The translations under genes were made by a program, and so were the position numbers. The notes under the pieces were generated by a model. The model ran no database searches. It was not told the DNA's origin and saw only the letters and a list, made by a program, of their open reading frames with translations. Source: an uncultured Gammaproteobacteria bacterium (GTDB taxonomy: Bacteria > Pseudomonadota > Gammaproteobacteria > Arenicellales > CAJQKF01). Taken from it: a stretch of DNA of 42,631 nt. Location: positions 1 to 42,631 of the forward strand of contig CAJQKF010000031.1 in the NCBI GenBank assembly GCA_905478855.1. Reading direction: 5' to 3'. This document shows, piece by piece, positions 25,970 through 34,728 of the stretch (position 1 is the stretch's first letter; every line of letters begins with the position of its first letter).

Positions 25970-26932
25970 ATGTCGACCAAACTAATAGAATCCCCGACCC
26001 TTGCACCCCAGACGTTTTTAAATTTCCCATTGCAAGAAACACTCGAATCGCTACAGGCCGATATAGCGGTTCTGGGTATTCCGTATGGAATGCCATACGA
26101 AACCCATGGCATGGCAAATGATCAAAGTCGGGCTCCAGACGCTATTCGACAATTTACTAATCAGACCGATATTTTATATTCCAAGGAACATTTCGATTGG
26201 GATCTAGGAGGCCCGCTACTAGACGGTAGGGATATCCGTATAGTCGATTGTGGTAATGTCACGTCTGATCGAGCCGACCATGGTCAACATTATCAACGCG
26301 CTGAGCAGGTTGCGCGAGCAATTTTTGAAAGCAACGCGACACTGATAACGCTCGGCGGTGACCATGGTGTGCCGATTCCCGTGTTACGTGCGCTCGAAAT
26401 ATTTGGTGAAGAAATCACCCTTGTACACGTAGATGCCCATCTGGACTGGCGCGATGAAATTAATGGGCAAACTGAAGGCTATTCGAGTCCGATCAGAAGA
26501 GCATCGGAAATGCCCTGGATTGGCGACATCATTCAAATAGGTTTACGTGGTATTGGTAGTGCGCGTATCGGTGAAGTAGAGGATGCTCGAGATTATGGGG
26601 CGACCTTAATAGATGCCTACGAAATGCATGAAATCGGCATGCCTGGTGTATTGGAAAAAATTCCCGACGGCAAGAGGTATTACTTGACCATCGATGCAGA
26701 CGGCATCGACCCGACGATTATGCCCGCGGTGATGGCTCAAACACCAGGTGGCATGACGTGGATACAACTGCGAGCGCTGATTCATGGATTGGTGAACAAG
26801 GGTAGGGTGCTGGGGATGGATCTGGTGGAGATTGCGCCAAAAAACGATGTCGGTGATATAACCATGATTCACGCCGAGCGATTACTGTGTAATTTTATTG
26901 GGGCTTGTGTTCGTGCGGAGTATTACTCTTGA
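25970..26932 (+). CDS. Agmatinase/arginase family ureohydrolase
   Basis: A binuclear metal hydrolase releasing urea (or a related product) from guanidino compounds. The ligands are all seen: H132 in GGDHG, D155, H157 and D159 in VDAHLDWRD, and D242 and D244 in IDADGIDP. The segment after this, TIMPAVMAQTPGGM, departs from the usual 'PAFAPGTGTPEPGG', and with the N-terminal 'GIPYGMPYETHG' places it in a side branch away from classic SpeB. Candidate substrates include agmatine, guanidinobutyrate, guanidinopropionate, guanidine or a hydroxylated arginine derivative. It follows the dioxygenase directly, so that enzyme may prepare its substrate. Confidence 0.9.
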   Translation: MSTKLIESPTLAPQTFLNFPLQETLESLQADIAVLGIPYGMPYETHGMANDQSRAPDAIRQFTNQTDILYSKEHFDWDLGGPLLDGRDIRIVDCGNVTSDRADHGQHYQRAEQVARAIFESNATLITLGGDHGVPIPVLRALEIFGEEITLVHVDAHLDWRDEINGQTEGYSSPIRRASEMPWIGDIIQIGLRGIGSARIGEVEDARDYGATLIDAYEMHEIGMPGVLEKIPDGKRYYLTIDADGIDPTIMPAVMAQTPGGMTWIQLRALIHGLVNKGRVLGMDLVEIAPKNDVGDITMIHAERLLCNFIGACVRAEYYS

Positions 26933-26979
26933 GTCCGGCTTGAGTCTTTTGAATTTGGCACTGAATCACCGGATGTCTT

Positions 26980-27903
26980 GTGAACTTTAATTTAAAGCAA
27001 CTCGAAGCGTTTGTGTGGGTTTCGGATTTAGGTAGCTTTCGCCGCGCCGCAGACCGACTCAATACTACTCAACCTAATATATCTGCACGAATAGCAGCGC
27101 TTGAAAACGTGCTAGATGTAAAGCTAATGGAACGTGATGCAGGGTCAGTTCGTCTTACTTCCAAGGGCAGAGAACTGCTTATCCAATCCAGGGCGGTCCT
27201 AAAAGCCGCCGATGAATTTGTATCGGCAGCCAATAGAAATGCACTTCTTGACGGTATATTAAGACTCGGCGTTACCGAGATGGTGGTGCATACCTGGTTA
27301 CGTGATTTTTTAAAAGTTTTAAAAGAGCGCTATCCAAATATTACCGTAGAACTTACTGTTGATTTATCTGCCAATATTGAAAAGGAGTTATTGGACCGAT
27401 CTATTGATCTGGCTTTTCAAAGTGGACCGTTTAATCGTCAAACCAGTGGAAATAGAGAATTGGGTGTTTATCCTCTAATCTGGATTGCATCGCCTAATAC
27501 CGGTTTACAGCAGATTAATGAAGTGGGTATTGAAGATCTGGTCCAGTTTCCGATCCTTACTCATGCTCGTGGCACCCAGCCATATCTTGAAGTTTCAGCC
27601 CACTTTGCAGAACGGAGAGACTTAGCTGCACGTTTGGTTCCGTCGAGTAACCTCGCGGCTTGCATACACATGACGAGCGATGGGTATGGCACGGCAACGG
27701 TTCCGGCCTCTATGGTAATAGAGCAACTTCGCAGTGGCGAACTTGTGCAGGTCAATTATGGTTGGACACCCAAAAGCCTGAGTTTTTATGCGCGATACAA
27801 TCAGGAGAAATCAGCTCATTTTGTGGGTCAAGCAGCGGATATCGCCAGCGAAGTTTCTGTTGAGTTTGTTACCCAGTTCCCGGATAAGTTCCGTACTTAT
27901 TAG
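26980..27903 (+). CDS. LysR family transcriptional regulator
   Basis: A typical LysR N-terminus: FNLKQLEAFVWVSDLGSFRRAADRLNTTQPNISARIAALE (residues 2-41), with the helix-turn-helix in SFRRAADRLNTTQPNISARI. The effector-binding domain follows from about residue 90. Length 307 is standard. The start is a GTG at 26980, immediately after GTCTT with no good ribosome-binding site. It sits between the dioxygenase/ureohydrolase pair and the hydantoinase genes, in the same direction, so it probably controls this island. The ligand is likely a pathway intermediate. Confidence 0.93.
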   Translation: MNFNLKQLEAFVWVSDLGSFRRAADRLNTTQPNISARIAALENVLDVKLMERDAGSVRLTSKGRELLIQSRAVLKAADEFVSAANRNALLDGILRLGVTEMVVHTWLRDFLKVLKERYPNITVELTVDLSANIEKELLDRSIDLAFQSGPFNRQTSGNRELGVYPLIWIASPNTGLQQINEVGIEDLVQFPILTHARGTQPYLEVSAHFAERRDLAARLVPSSNLAACIHMTSDGYGTATVPASMVIEQLRSGELVQVNYGWTPKSLSFYARYNQEKSAHFVGQAADIASEVSVEFVTQFPDKFRTY

Positions 27904-28020
27904 AATTCCGTAGGATCACAAATATTTATCCATTGCATACAATTTAATAATTTGCACTGATTAATGAGTGAGGCTTAGACTTATACCTCAAATTGTCCCT
28001 GTTGCTAGGTAACGCAGAAA

Positions 28021-30111
28021 ATGAGTCAAACATCAGTCCGCATGGGTGTCGATATTGGTGGAACATTTACGGATGTTGTGCTGGAAATTGGCGGTCGTAG
28101 TTTTTCAACAAAAGTGCTCACCACATACGTTGCGCCGGAAAACGCAATTATTGATGGAATGAAACAAGTATGTGAGCTGGCTTCAATTTCGGTGTCAAAA
28201 ATTGATCAGATTATTCATGGAACCACACTAGCCACCAATGCTCTTATTGAGCGTCGTGGAGCAAAAACAGCGTTAATCACTACACAAGGTTTTCGCGACG
28301 TTATTGAAATGCGCAGCGAATCCCGTTTCGAGCAATATGATCTAAACCTTACTCTGCCGGAACCTTTACTTGCGCGACAACAACGATATACGGTTAACGA
28401 ACGGGTGAGCGCCAAAGGAGGCGTGCTTATACCTCTCGATCGTGCAGAGGTCGAATCGCTGGTTGAAACGATTAAAATAGCTGGCTACGAAAGTATTGCT
28501 GTGGGTCTTATGCACTCTTACCTAAATAGTCGTCATGAGGAAATGATTCGCGAAGTGCTTATCGATAAGCTTCCCGGTGTTTCTGTATCTTTATCCAGCG
28601 AAGTATCTCCTCAAATGCGCGAGTACGAACGTTTTAATACGGTAGTGGCAAACGCCTACATCAAACCGATGATGAAAAGTTATCTGGATCGTTTAGGCGG
28701 GCAACTGCAAAACGAAGGCGTGTCCTGCCCAATCTTTTTAATGCATTCCGGAGGTGGCATCATATCTATTGAGAGTGCCGCTGAGTTTCCAGTGCGTTTG
28801 GTCGAATCTGGCCCCGCAGGTGGTGCAGTGTTCGCGGCGCACATTGCATCTCAATATGGTTTGGATAAAGTATTATCGTTCGACATGGGTGGCACTACTG
28901 CAAAAATTTGCTTGATTAAGGGCCAAGCGCCCAAGACCAGTCGTGTGTTTGAAGTCGCGCGAAGTTATCGCTTCAAAAAAGGCTCGGGAATGCCAATTTC
29001 CATACCGGTTATCGACATGGTTGAAATTGGCGCGGGTGGTGGATCGTTAGCGCACGTGGATTCCATGCGTCAGATACGGGTTGGTCCGGAATCCGCAGGT
29101 TCTGAGCCTGGTCCAGCCTGTTACGGTCGCGGCGGTGATCGACCTGCCGTTACCGATGCGGATCTGGTTTTAGGCAAGCTGGATCCGGACAATTTTGCCG
29201 GTGGTTCAATTAAGCTCGATACCGATAGCGCATCACAAAGTTTATTGTCTGTGGTTGGCAAGAAACTGGATCTGGATGCACAAACATCGGCCTATGGGCT
29301 GTGTGAAGTGGTTGACGAAAATATGGCGAACGCGGCACGTGTACATGCTGTTGAAAATGGCGAAGACCTTGCAGAATACACCATGATTGCATTTGGTGGT
29401 GCCGCACCATTACATGCGGGTAGGTTATGTGAAAAGCTCGGTGTGGAAAGATTACTAGTCCCAACGGGTGCTGGTGTTGGTTCCGCGATCGGCTTCTTGC
29501 GTGCACCGTTTAGTTTTGAAGCTAACCGCAGTGTTTACATGCGGCTATCTAACTTTAAGGTTGCTGTTATTCAGCATATCCTAAGCGAACTTGAAACTGA
29601 ATCAAGTAGTTTCGTTCGCTCCTGTGATGCAAATGCCGAAATGCGCAGTGAATATAAGGCCTATATGCGCTATACCGGACAGGGCGAAGAGATTCCTATT
29701 GTTTTGAGCAAAGAGCAGGCGCTGAATCCTGACGCGTCAACCTTTCATCAATTGTTCGAAGAAGATTATATCGGCTTGTTTGGACGTGCGGTTGAAGGCA
29801 TGGATATTGAAATAACCGTTTGGTCGGTTAATACCTCAACGATTCCTGTAGCTGTAACCGCTATTGATCTGTCCGTTCAGTTTGTCCAGGCATCATCATC
29901 CGGCGAACGTCGCTTATTCGATCCAGCTCTTGGAGAGAATGTTCAAGCAGATATCATTTTGCGAAACAGCTTAGAAGCAGACTCGTTTATTCTGGGTCCG
30001 GCCGTAATTACAGAAGATGAGACAACAATTATCCTACCTTCAAGCAGGCAGGCTATTTGCCAAACCGATGGCTGCATTGATATTCAGCGAATAGATACAA
30101 CTCAACATTGA
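28021..30111 (+). CDS. hyuA: Hydantoinase/oxoprolinase family protein, subunit A (HyuA)
   Basis: HyuA belongs to the ASKHA (actin-like ATPase) group. MGVDIGGTFTDVVLE (8-22) and FDMGGTTAKICLIKG are the two phosphate-binding loops, HGTTLATNALIERRGAKTALITT is the family's signature (60-85), and GSEPGPACYGRGG follows. With HyuB it forms ATP-dependent ring-opening hydrolases such as N-methylhydantoinase or 5-oxoprolinase, and in other lines acetone or acetophenone carboxylase. Length 696 is right for a separate A subunit. It is followed 15 bases later by HyuB, in one operon. The ring substrate cannot be read from the sequence. Confidence 0.94.
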   Translation: MSQTSVRMGVDIGGTFTDVVLEIGGRSFSTKVLTTYVAPENAIIDGMKQVCELASISVSKIDQIIHGTTLATNALIERRGAKTALITTQGFRDVIEMRSESRFEQYDLNLTLPEPLLARQQRYTVNERVSAKGGVLIPLDRAEVESLVETIKIAGYESIAVGLMHSYLNSRHEEMIREVLIDKLPGVSVSLSSEVSPQMREYERFNTVVANAYIKPMMKSYLDRLGGQLQNEGVSCPIFLMHSGGGIISIESAAEFPVRLVESGPAGGAVFAAHIASQYGLDKVLSFDMGGTTAKICLIKGQAPKTSRVFEVARSYRFKKGSGMPISIPVIDMVEIGAGGGSLAHVDSMRQIRVGPESAGSEPGPACYGRGGDRPAVTDADLVLGKLDPDNFAGGSIKLDTDSASQSLLSVVGKKLDLDAQTSAYGLCEVVDENMANAARVHAVENGEDLAEYTMIAFGGAAPLHAGRLCEKLGVERLLVPTGAGVGSAIGFLRAPFSFEANRSVYMRLSNFKVAVIQHILSELETESSSFVRSCDANAEMRSEYKAYMRYTGQGEEIPIVLSKEQALNPDASTFHQLFEEDYIGLFGRAVEGMDIEITVWSVNTSTIPVAVTAIDLSVQFVQASSSGERRLFDPALGENVQADIILRNSLEADSFILGPAVITEDETTIILPSSRQAICQTDGCIDIQRIDTTQH

Positions 30112-30126
30112 GCCGAGGAGAAACTA

Positions 30127-31839
30127 ATGACTAAAAAACATTCGACTGTTGCCAGTCAAGTCATGTGGAATCGTTTGATTTCAGTGGTAGAGGAACAGGC
30201 TCAAGCACTAATACGCACCGCATTTTCAACATCTGTGCGCGAAGCCGGTGATCTATCCGCCGGTGTATACGCTGTGGATGGACAAATGTTGGCACAGGCA
30301 GTAACCGGCACACCGGGACATGTAAATGCAATGGCCGACTCGGTAGCGCATTTTATCCGACGCATCGGTTACCCAAATATATTTGAAGGCGATGTATACG
30401 TAACCAACGATCCATGGGAAGGAACGGGGCATCTTCACGATATAACCGTGGTTACACCTGCTTTTCACCAGGGACAACACGTTGGTTTTCTTGCCTGTAC
30501 GGCCCATGTGGTTGATATTGGTGGTCGTGGCTTTGGTGCCGATGGAAATTCTATTTATGAAGAAGGTTTATACATTCCAATAATGAAGTTTGCCGAGCGT
30601 GGGGAAGTGAATCAAACATTGATTGCCATACTACGCGGCAATGTTCGGGAGCCGGATCAGGTAGTAGGAGACTTTTATGCTCTGGCAACCTGTAACGAAA
30701 TTGGTCAACGACGGCTAATCGACATGATGGCCGAGTTTGAAATTTCTAAGTTAGACGGTATCGCCGAATTTATTATGGAAAACTCTCGACGGGCAACACT
30801 TGAATGTATTGCCGCGTTGAAACCGGGGCAGGCTAGTGGTTCCATGACTATTGATGGTTATAGTAACCCAGTCGAAATTCATGTTTCCTTAGATATTCAA
30901 AAAGACCGGATTATTTGTGATTTTACCGGTACATCGGGACTCGATAAGAAAGGTATTAATGTGCCGTTGGTATATACCAAGGCCTATGCCTGCTATGCAT
31001 TAAAATGTGCGATTGCACCCGAGATTCCCAACAATGCAGCATCATTAGCACCATTTGAAATTGACGCACCGGAAAACTGTATTGTTAATGCGGTACACCC
31101 GGCGCCGGTTGCACTCCGACATGTGATTGGGCATATGATACCGGACGCTGTATACAATGCGCTGGATAAGTTATTACCGGATACCGTTCCATCGGAAGGT
31201 GCAGGAACCCTATGCAACTTCCAAGTGTCTTTACGGCCCCGTACAGATATTCAGGTGCCTAAATCCGCCGTTCGTGCCGAGGTATTAGCATTTAATTCCG
31301 GTGGTGCAGGTGCACGACCTACACTAGACGGGCTAAGCGCCACAGCGTTTCCATCCGGTGTAAAAACCATGCCGGTGGAAGCCACCGAACATACCGGGCC
31401 AATTATAATTTGGAGGAAGGAATTGCGACCCGATAGCGGTGGCGTTGGAGAATTTCGTGGTGGTCTTGGTCAATACATGGAAGTGGGAGCAACTGAAGAT
31501 CATGAGTTTGATTTTTCGGCAATGTTTGATCGAGTTGATCATCCTGCCCGTGGACGTCAGGGCGGTGGCAATGGTGCGCCTACGACCATTACACGGGGTA
31601 ATGGCGAACTGATGAATGGCAAAGGTAAACAATTTGTACCATCCGGTGGTCGTGTGCTTATGGCATTTCCGGGTGGAGCTGGTTATGGAGATCCGGCGAA
31701 AAGAGATTTGAATCTAGTGCGAAGAGATTATGCTCGCGGATATATTTCGGCTCAAACTGCTAAGCAGGATTACGGTTTGACAGATGAAGATATAAACAAC
31801 GTTGATGAACAAGTTAAACAGGGGGAGGAAGTGCAATGA
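30127..31839 (+). CDS. hyuB: Hydantoinase/oxoprolinase family protein, subunit B (HyuB)
   Basis: Partner of HyuA. Conserved stretches are TAFSTSVREAGDLSAGVYAVDGQML (32-56), the metal/substrate loop DVYVTNDPWEGTGHLHDITVVTP (94-116), GGRGFGADGNSIYEEGL and RPDSGGVGEFRGGLGQ. Length 570 is typical for a separate B subunit. GAGGAG lies eight bases before the ATG. Its last codons overlap the next start (ATGA), so the oxidoreductase is translationally coupled and probably acts on the ring-opened product. Confidence 0.94.
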   Translation: MTKKHSTVASQVMWNRLISVVEEQAQALIRTAFSTSVREAGDLSAGVYAVDGQMLAQAVTGTPGHVNAMADSVAHFIRRIGYPNIFEGDVYVTNDPWEGTGHLHDITVVTPAFHQGQHVGFLACTAHVVDIGGRGFGADGNSIYEEGLYIPIMKFAERGEVNQTLIAILRGNVREPDQVVGDFYALATCNEIGQRRLIDMMAEFEISKLDGIAEFIMENSRRATLECIAALKPGQASGSMTIDGYSNPVEIHVSLDIQKDRIICDFTGTSGLDKKGINVPLVYTKAYACYALKCAIAPEIPNNAASLAPFEIDAPENCIVNAVHPAPVALRHVIGHMIPDAVYNALDKLLPDTVPSEGAGTLCNFQVSLRPRTDIQVPKSAVRAEVLAFNSGGAGARPTLDGLSATAFPSGVKTMPVEATEHTGPIIIWRKELRPDSGGVGEFRGGLGQYMEVGATEDHEFDFSAMFDRVDHPARGRQGGGNGAPTTITRGNGELMNGKGKQFVPSGGRVLMAFPGGAGYGDPAKRDLNLVRRDYARGYISAQTAKQDYGLTDEDINNVDEQVKQGEEVQ

Positions 31840-33056
31840 GTCAACTCGGGTTAACCCAGCCGCCGAAAAAATCCAGTTACGATGTAGTGATAGTAGGCGG
31901 CGCTATGTATGGTTCATCAGTCGCCTGGTTTTTATCAAAGAACCCTGATTTTAATGGTTCCATTCTCGTTGTAGAAAGAGATCTAGCTTATGAGGCGTGT
32001 TCTACTGTGCATACCAATAGTTGTATGCGGCAGCAGTTCTCTCGTGAGATCAATGTAAAAGTATCCCAGTTCGCCGCCGACTTTGTTAAGAACTTCAGAA
32101 AGCACCATGACGAAGATCCACGGGTGCCAGATATAGTTTTGCAAAGTTATGGTTATATGTATCTAGCCAACAATGAAGAATTTTCCCAGGTGCTAAAGGA
32201 AAGTCAGGCTGTACAGCAAAGTTGCGGTGCCGGCACCAAGTACATGACTGCTGAAGAAATAAAAACTGACTACCCATTTTATAATGTTGACGACATCATA
32301 GGTGCCAATCATAATTTAATCGACGAAGGCTACTTCGATGGCAATACGGTATTCGATTGGTGGAAAAGATCGGCTCGAGAAAAAGGTGCTGAATATATCG
32401 GCAACGAAGTAGTTGCCATGAATAAAAACGACAGTGGATCCCGTGTCGAAAGCATTATTCTTAAATCCGGCGAAGTTGTTGATTGTGGGACCGTAGTAAA
32501 TGCTTCCGGGCCACGTGCGATCCTGACTACCCGCATGGCAGGAATTGAGATTCCAGTTGAACCGCGTAAACGTTACACCTTCATTTTTGATGCGGCGAAG
32601 CCACTGGATCGGGATTTACCATTAACTATTGATCCAACCGGTGTGCATATGCGAACCGACGGAACGTACTATCTGGCCGGTTGCCCACCGGATACAGATC
32701 CAGCCGTAGATTATGATGATTATGAGCAAGATCACAGTATTTGGGAAGAAAAAGTCTGGCCTATTATTGCAAATCGTATTCCACAGTTTGAAGCCATTAA
32801 GTTGGTTAATTCCTGGGCGGGTCATTATGCATTTAACACATTTGATGCCAATGCAATTCTTGGGCCTCATACTAAAGTTGAGAATTTTATTTTTGTAAAT
32901 GGATTTTCTGGCCACGGCTTACAGCAGTCGCCGGCGATGGGTAGGGGCACCGCGGAGTTGATAACTTATGGAGAGTATCGCGAACTGGATCTTTCTCCAT
33001 TTAACTTTGAACGTATAGAACGTAACGAGCCATTCAACGAAAAGGCAATTATCTAA
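31836..33056 (+). CDS. FAD-dependent oxidoreductase, DAO/sarcosine-oxidase-like
   Basis: The Rossmann FAD-binding start is DVVIVGGAMYGSSVAWFL (16-33) in which GG-A-MYG stands for the GxGxxG. It has a C-terminal FVNGFSGHGLQQSPAMGRGTAELI that closes over the flavin, as in D-amino-acid oxidase, sarcosine oxidase and dimethylglycine dehydrogenase relatives. Length 406 is typical. It overlaps HyuB by four bases and is followed by the aldolase after two bases, so it is a core member of the operon. By position it could oxidise a secondary or N-methyl amine, but other amines remain possible. Confidence 0.9.
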   Translation: MSQLGLTQPPKKSSYDVVIVGGAMYGSSVAWFLSKNPDFNGSILVVERDLAYEACSTVHTNSCMRQQFSREINVKVSQFAADFVKNFRKHHDEDPRVPDIVLQSYGYMYLANNEEFSQVLKESQAVQQSCGAGTKYMTAEEIKTDYPFYNVDDIIGANHNLIDEGYFDGNTVFDWWKRSAREKGAEYIGNEVVAMNKNDSGSRVESIILKSGEVVDCGTVVNASGPRAILTTRMAGIEIPVEPRKRYTFIFDAAKPLDRDLPLTIDPTGVHMRTDGTYYLAGCPPDTDPAVDYDDYEQDHSIWEEKVWPIIANRIPQFEAIKLVNSWAGHYAFNTFDANAILGPHTKVENFIFVNGFSGHGLQQSPAMGRGTAELITYGEYRELDLSPFNFERIERNEPFNEKAII

Positions 33057-33058
33057 TT

Positions 33059-33829
33059 ATGAAAACGAATATCAATCCGTTTACACACGCTATTGCGAAT
33101 AAACAAAAACAGATCGGCTTATGGGTAAGCCTGAGTAATAACTACGCAGCTGAAGTAGTTGCTACATCCAACTATGATTGGGCTTTGCTGGATATGGAAC
33201 ATTCACCTAATGAATTAACGTCAGTGCTTGGACAATTGCAGGCCTTTTCAGCAAGTTCTACAACAGCTATTGTGCGTCCGCCCTGGAACGATTCAGTAAT
33301 GGTAAAGCGGTTACTTGATTCTGGTTCTGAAGGGCTGCTATTTCCAATGGTGCAATCTGTTGAAGAAGCTGAACAAGCGGTGGCGGCAACACGCTATCCC
33401 CCACGTGGGATTCGTGGTGTCAGCGGATCGACCCGGGCCAACGCATTTGGTCGTAAGACCGATTACTTCCAACGAGTGGAGGATGAAACCACGGTGCTTG
33501 TGCAAATTGAGACTCGTCAGGCTCTGGAATGTGCCGAGCTGATTGCCGATGTAGACGGTATTAGTGGTGTGTTCTTCGGTCCTGCCGATATCGCAGCTGA
33601 TATCGGTAAATTAGGGCAACCGAATTGCAAAGAGGTGTGGGATTTAATTCTGCCGGTTGCAAAAGCATTAATGGCTAAGGGAATGCCCGTTGGCACGTTA
33701 ATGCTAGATCCTGATTTTGCCATTAAGCTCGTGGGTGAAGGATTCACCTTTGTGGCGGTTGGTTCCGATTTATCATTGTTGGCAAAGGGTGCCGATCAAT
33801 TGTGTGAAAAAGTTAAAACTAAAATTTAG
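33059..33829 (+). CDS. HpcH/HpaI family aldolase
   Basis: A class II (metal-dependent) pyruvate aldolase. The catalytic and metal residues are E47 and H48 in LLDMEHSPNE, R73 in VRPPWND, E151 in VQIET and D177 in FFGPADIAAD. The YPPRGIRGVSGSTRANAFGR loop is the family's signature loop. Length 256 is normal. Members cleave 4-hydroxy-2-oxo acids to pyruvate and an aldehyde, as in HpaI, GarL and RhmA. The gene starts two bases after the oxidoreductase stop. It suggests that the pathway ends by splitting a hydroxy-keto acid. Confidence 0.92.
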   Translation: MKTNINPFTHAIANKQKQIGLWVSLSNNYAAEVVATSNYDWALLDMEHSPNELTSVLGQLQAFSASSTTAIVRPPWNDSVMVKRLLDSGSEGLLFPMVQSVEEAEQAVAATRYPPRGIRGVSGSTRANAFGRKTDYFQRVEDETTVLVQIETRQALECAELIADVDGISGVFFGPADIAADIGKLGQPNCKEVWDLILPVAKALMAKGMPVGTLMLDPDFAIKLVGEGFTFVAVGSDLSLLAKGADQLCEKVKTKI

Positions 33830-33838
33830 AGAACAAAA

Positions 33839-34678
33839 ATGAAAAAACTTGTATTAACCGGTGCAGCCGGTCGTCTTGGTTCCTACTTACGCGAACCGTT
33901 AAGTAAGATCGCAGACAACTTGGTATCTTCTGATCTAGTCGATGATATTGGTACGTTATATCCCGGGGAAACTTATCAACGGGCAGACCTAGCCGTTTAT
34001 GCAGATATTCATGAACTGCTCGAAGGCGCAGACATGGTTGTGCATTTTGGTGCGATTGGCGATGAAGCACCATTCGAGACGCTTTTAGGTCCAAATTTCG
34101 TCGGTGCCTATAATATTTGGGAGGCGGCGTATCAGCGTGGTCTAAAACGTGTGGTTTATGCCAGCTCTATTCATGCAGTAGGCATGCATCCAAAAAATCA
34201 ATTTATCGGCACAGATGCGCCACATCGTCCAGATACCTTTTACGGTCTGGCAAAATGTTTTGCCGAAGACTTAGGCAGTATGTATTGGGATAAACGTGGT
34301 GTGGAGTCTGTTTGCATGCGTATTCTTTCTTGTGCACAGGTTACCAATGCTCGAGCACTGGGTAGCTGGCTTTCCTATGACGACCTTATCCATTTGGTCG
34401 AAACATCTATTAATACACCGGTTACCGGTTTTTCCGTTGTTTATGGCATATCTAATAATCACAGAGCGCCAGTTGATAATGCCAAAGCGAGTTTTCTAGG
34501 TTATCGTCCAAAAGATAATGCGGAACAGTTTGCAGAGCAAATATTAGCTGAAGCCCCAGAGGCCGATCCGTCCGATGCCGGTCAGTTTTGCCACGGTGGC
34601 CCATTTGCCTCTACAGACCTAGGTTCCAGTGGATTGGCTACGATGAATATCGTTAACGATGCAAAAACCGTCGACTAA
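33839..34678 (+). CDS. NAD-dependent epimerase/dehydratase family, uronate dehydrogenase-like
   Basis: A short-chain dehydrogenase of the extended type. Nucleotide loop GAAGRLG (8-14), S110 in YASSIHAVG, and Y135/K139 in FYGLAKCFAEDLG form the expected catalytic set. The segments 'LGxxxRExL', 'MYWDKRGVESVCMRILSC', 'LSYDDLIHLVETSI' and 'FLGYRPKDNAEQF' agree closely with uronate dehydrogenases, which oxidise galacturonate or glucuronate to the aldarolactone. It may here act on a related aldehyde or hydroxy-acid from the aldolase step, since no other uronate genes are around. It begins nine bases after the aldolase. Confidence 0.85.
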   Translation: MKKLVLTGAAGRLGSYLREPLSKIADNLVSSDLVDDIGTLYPGETYQRADLAVYADIHELLEGADMVVHFGAIGDEAPFETLLGPNFVGAYNIWEAAYQRGLKRVVYASSIHAVGMHPKNQFIGTDAPHRPDTFYGLAKCFAEDLGSMYWDKRGVESVCMRILSCAQVTNARALGSWLSYDDLIHLVETSINTPVTGFSVVYGISNNHRAPVDNAKASFLGYRPKDNAEQFAEQILAEAPEADPSDAGQFCHGGPFASTDLGSSGLATMNIVNDAKTVD

Positions 34679-34728
34679 CGGGTTAAACTTAAACCATTCA
34701 AATATTTTTAGTTAGTGGAATTGCCGAT

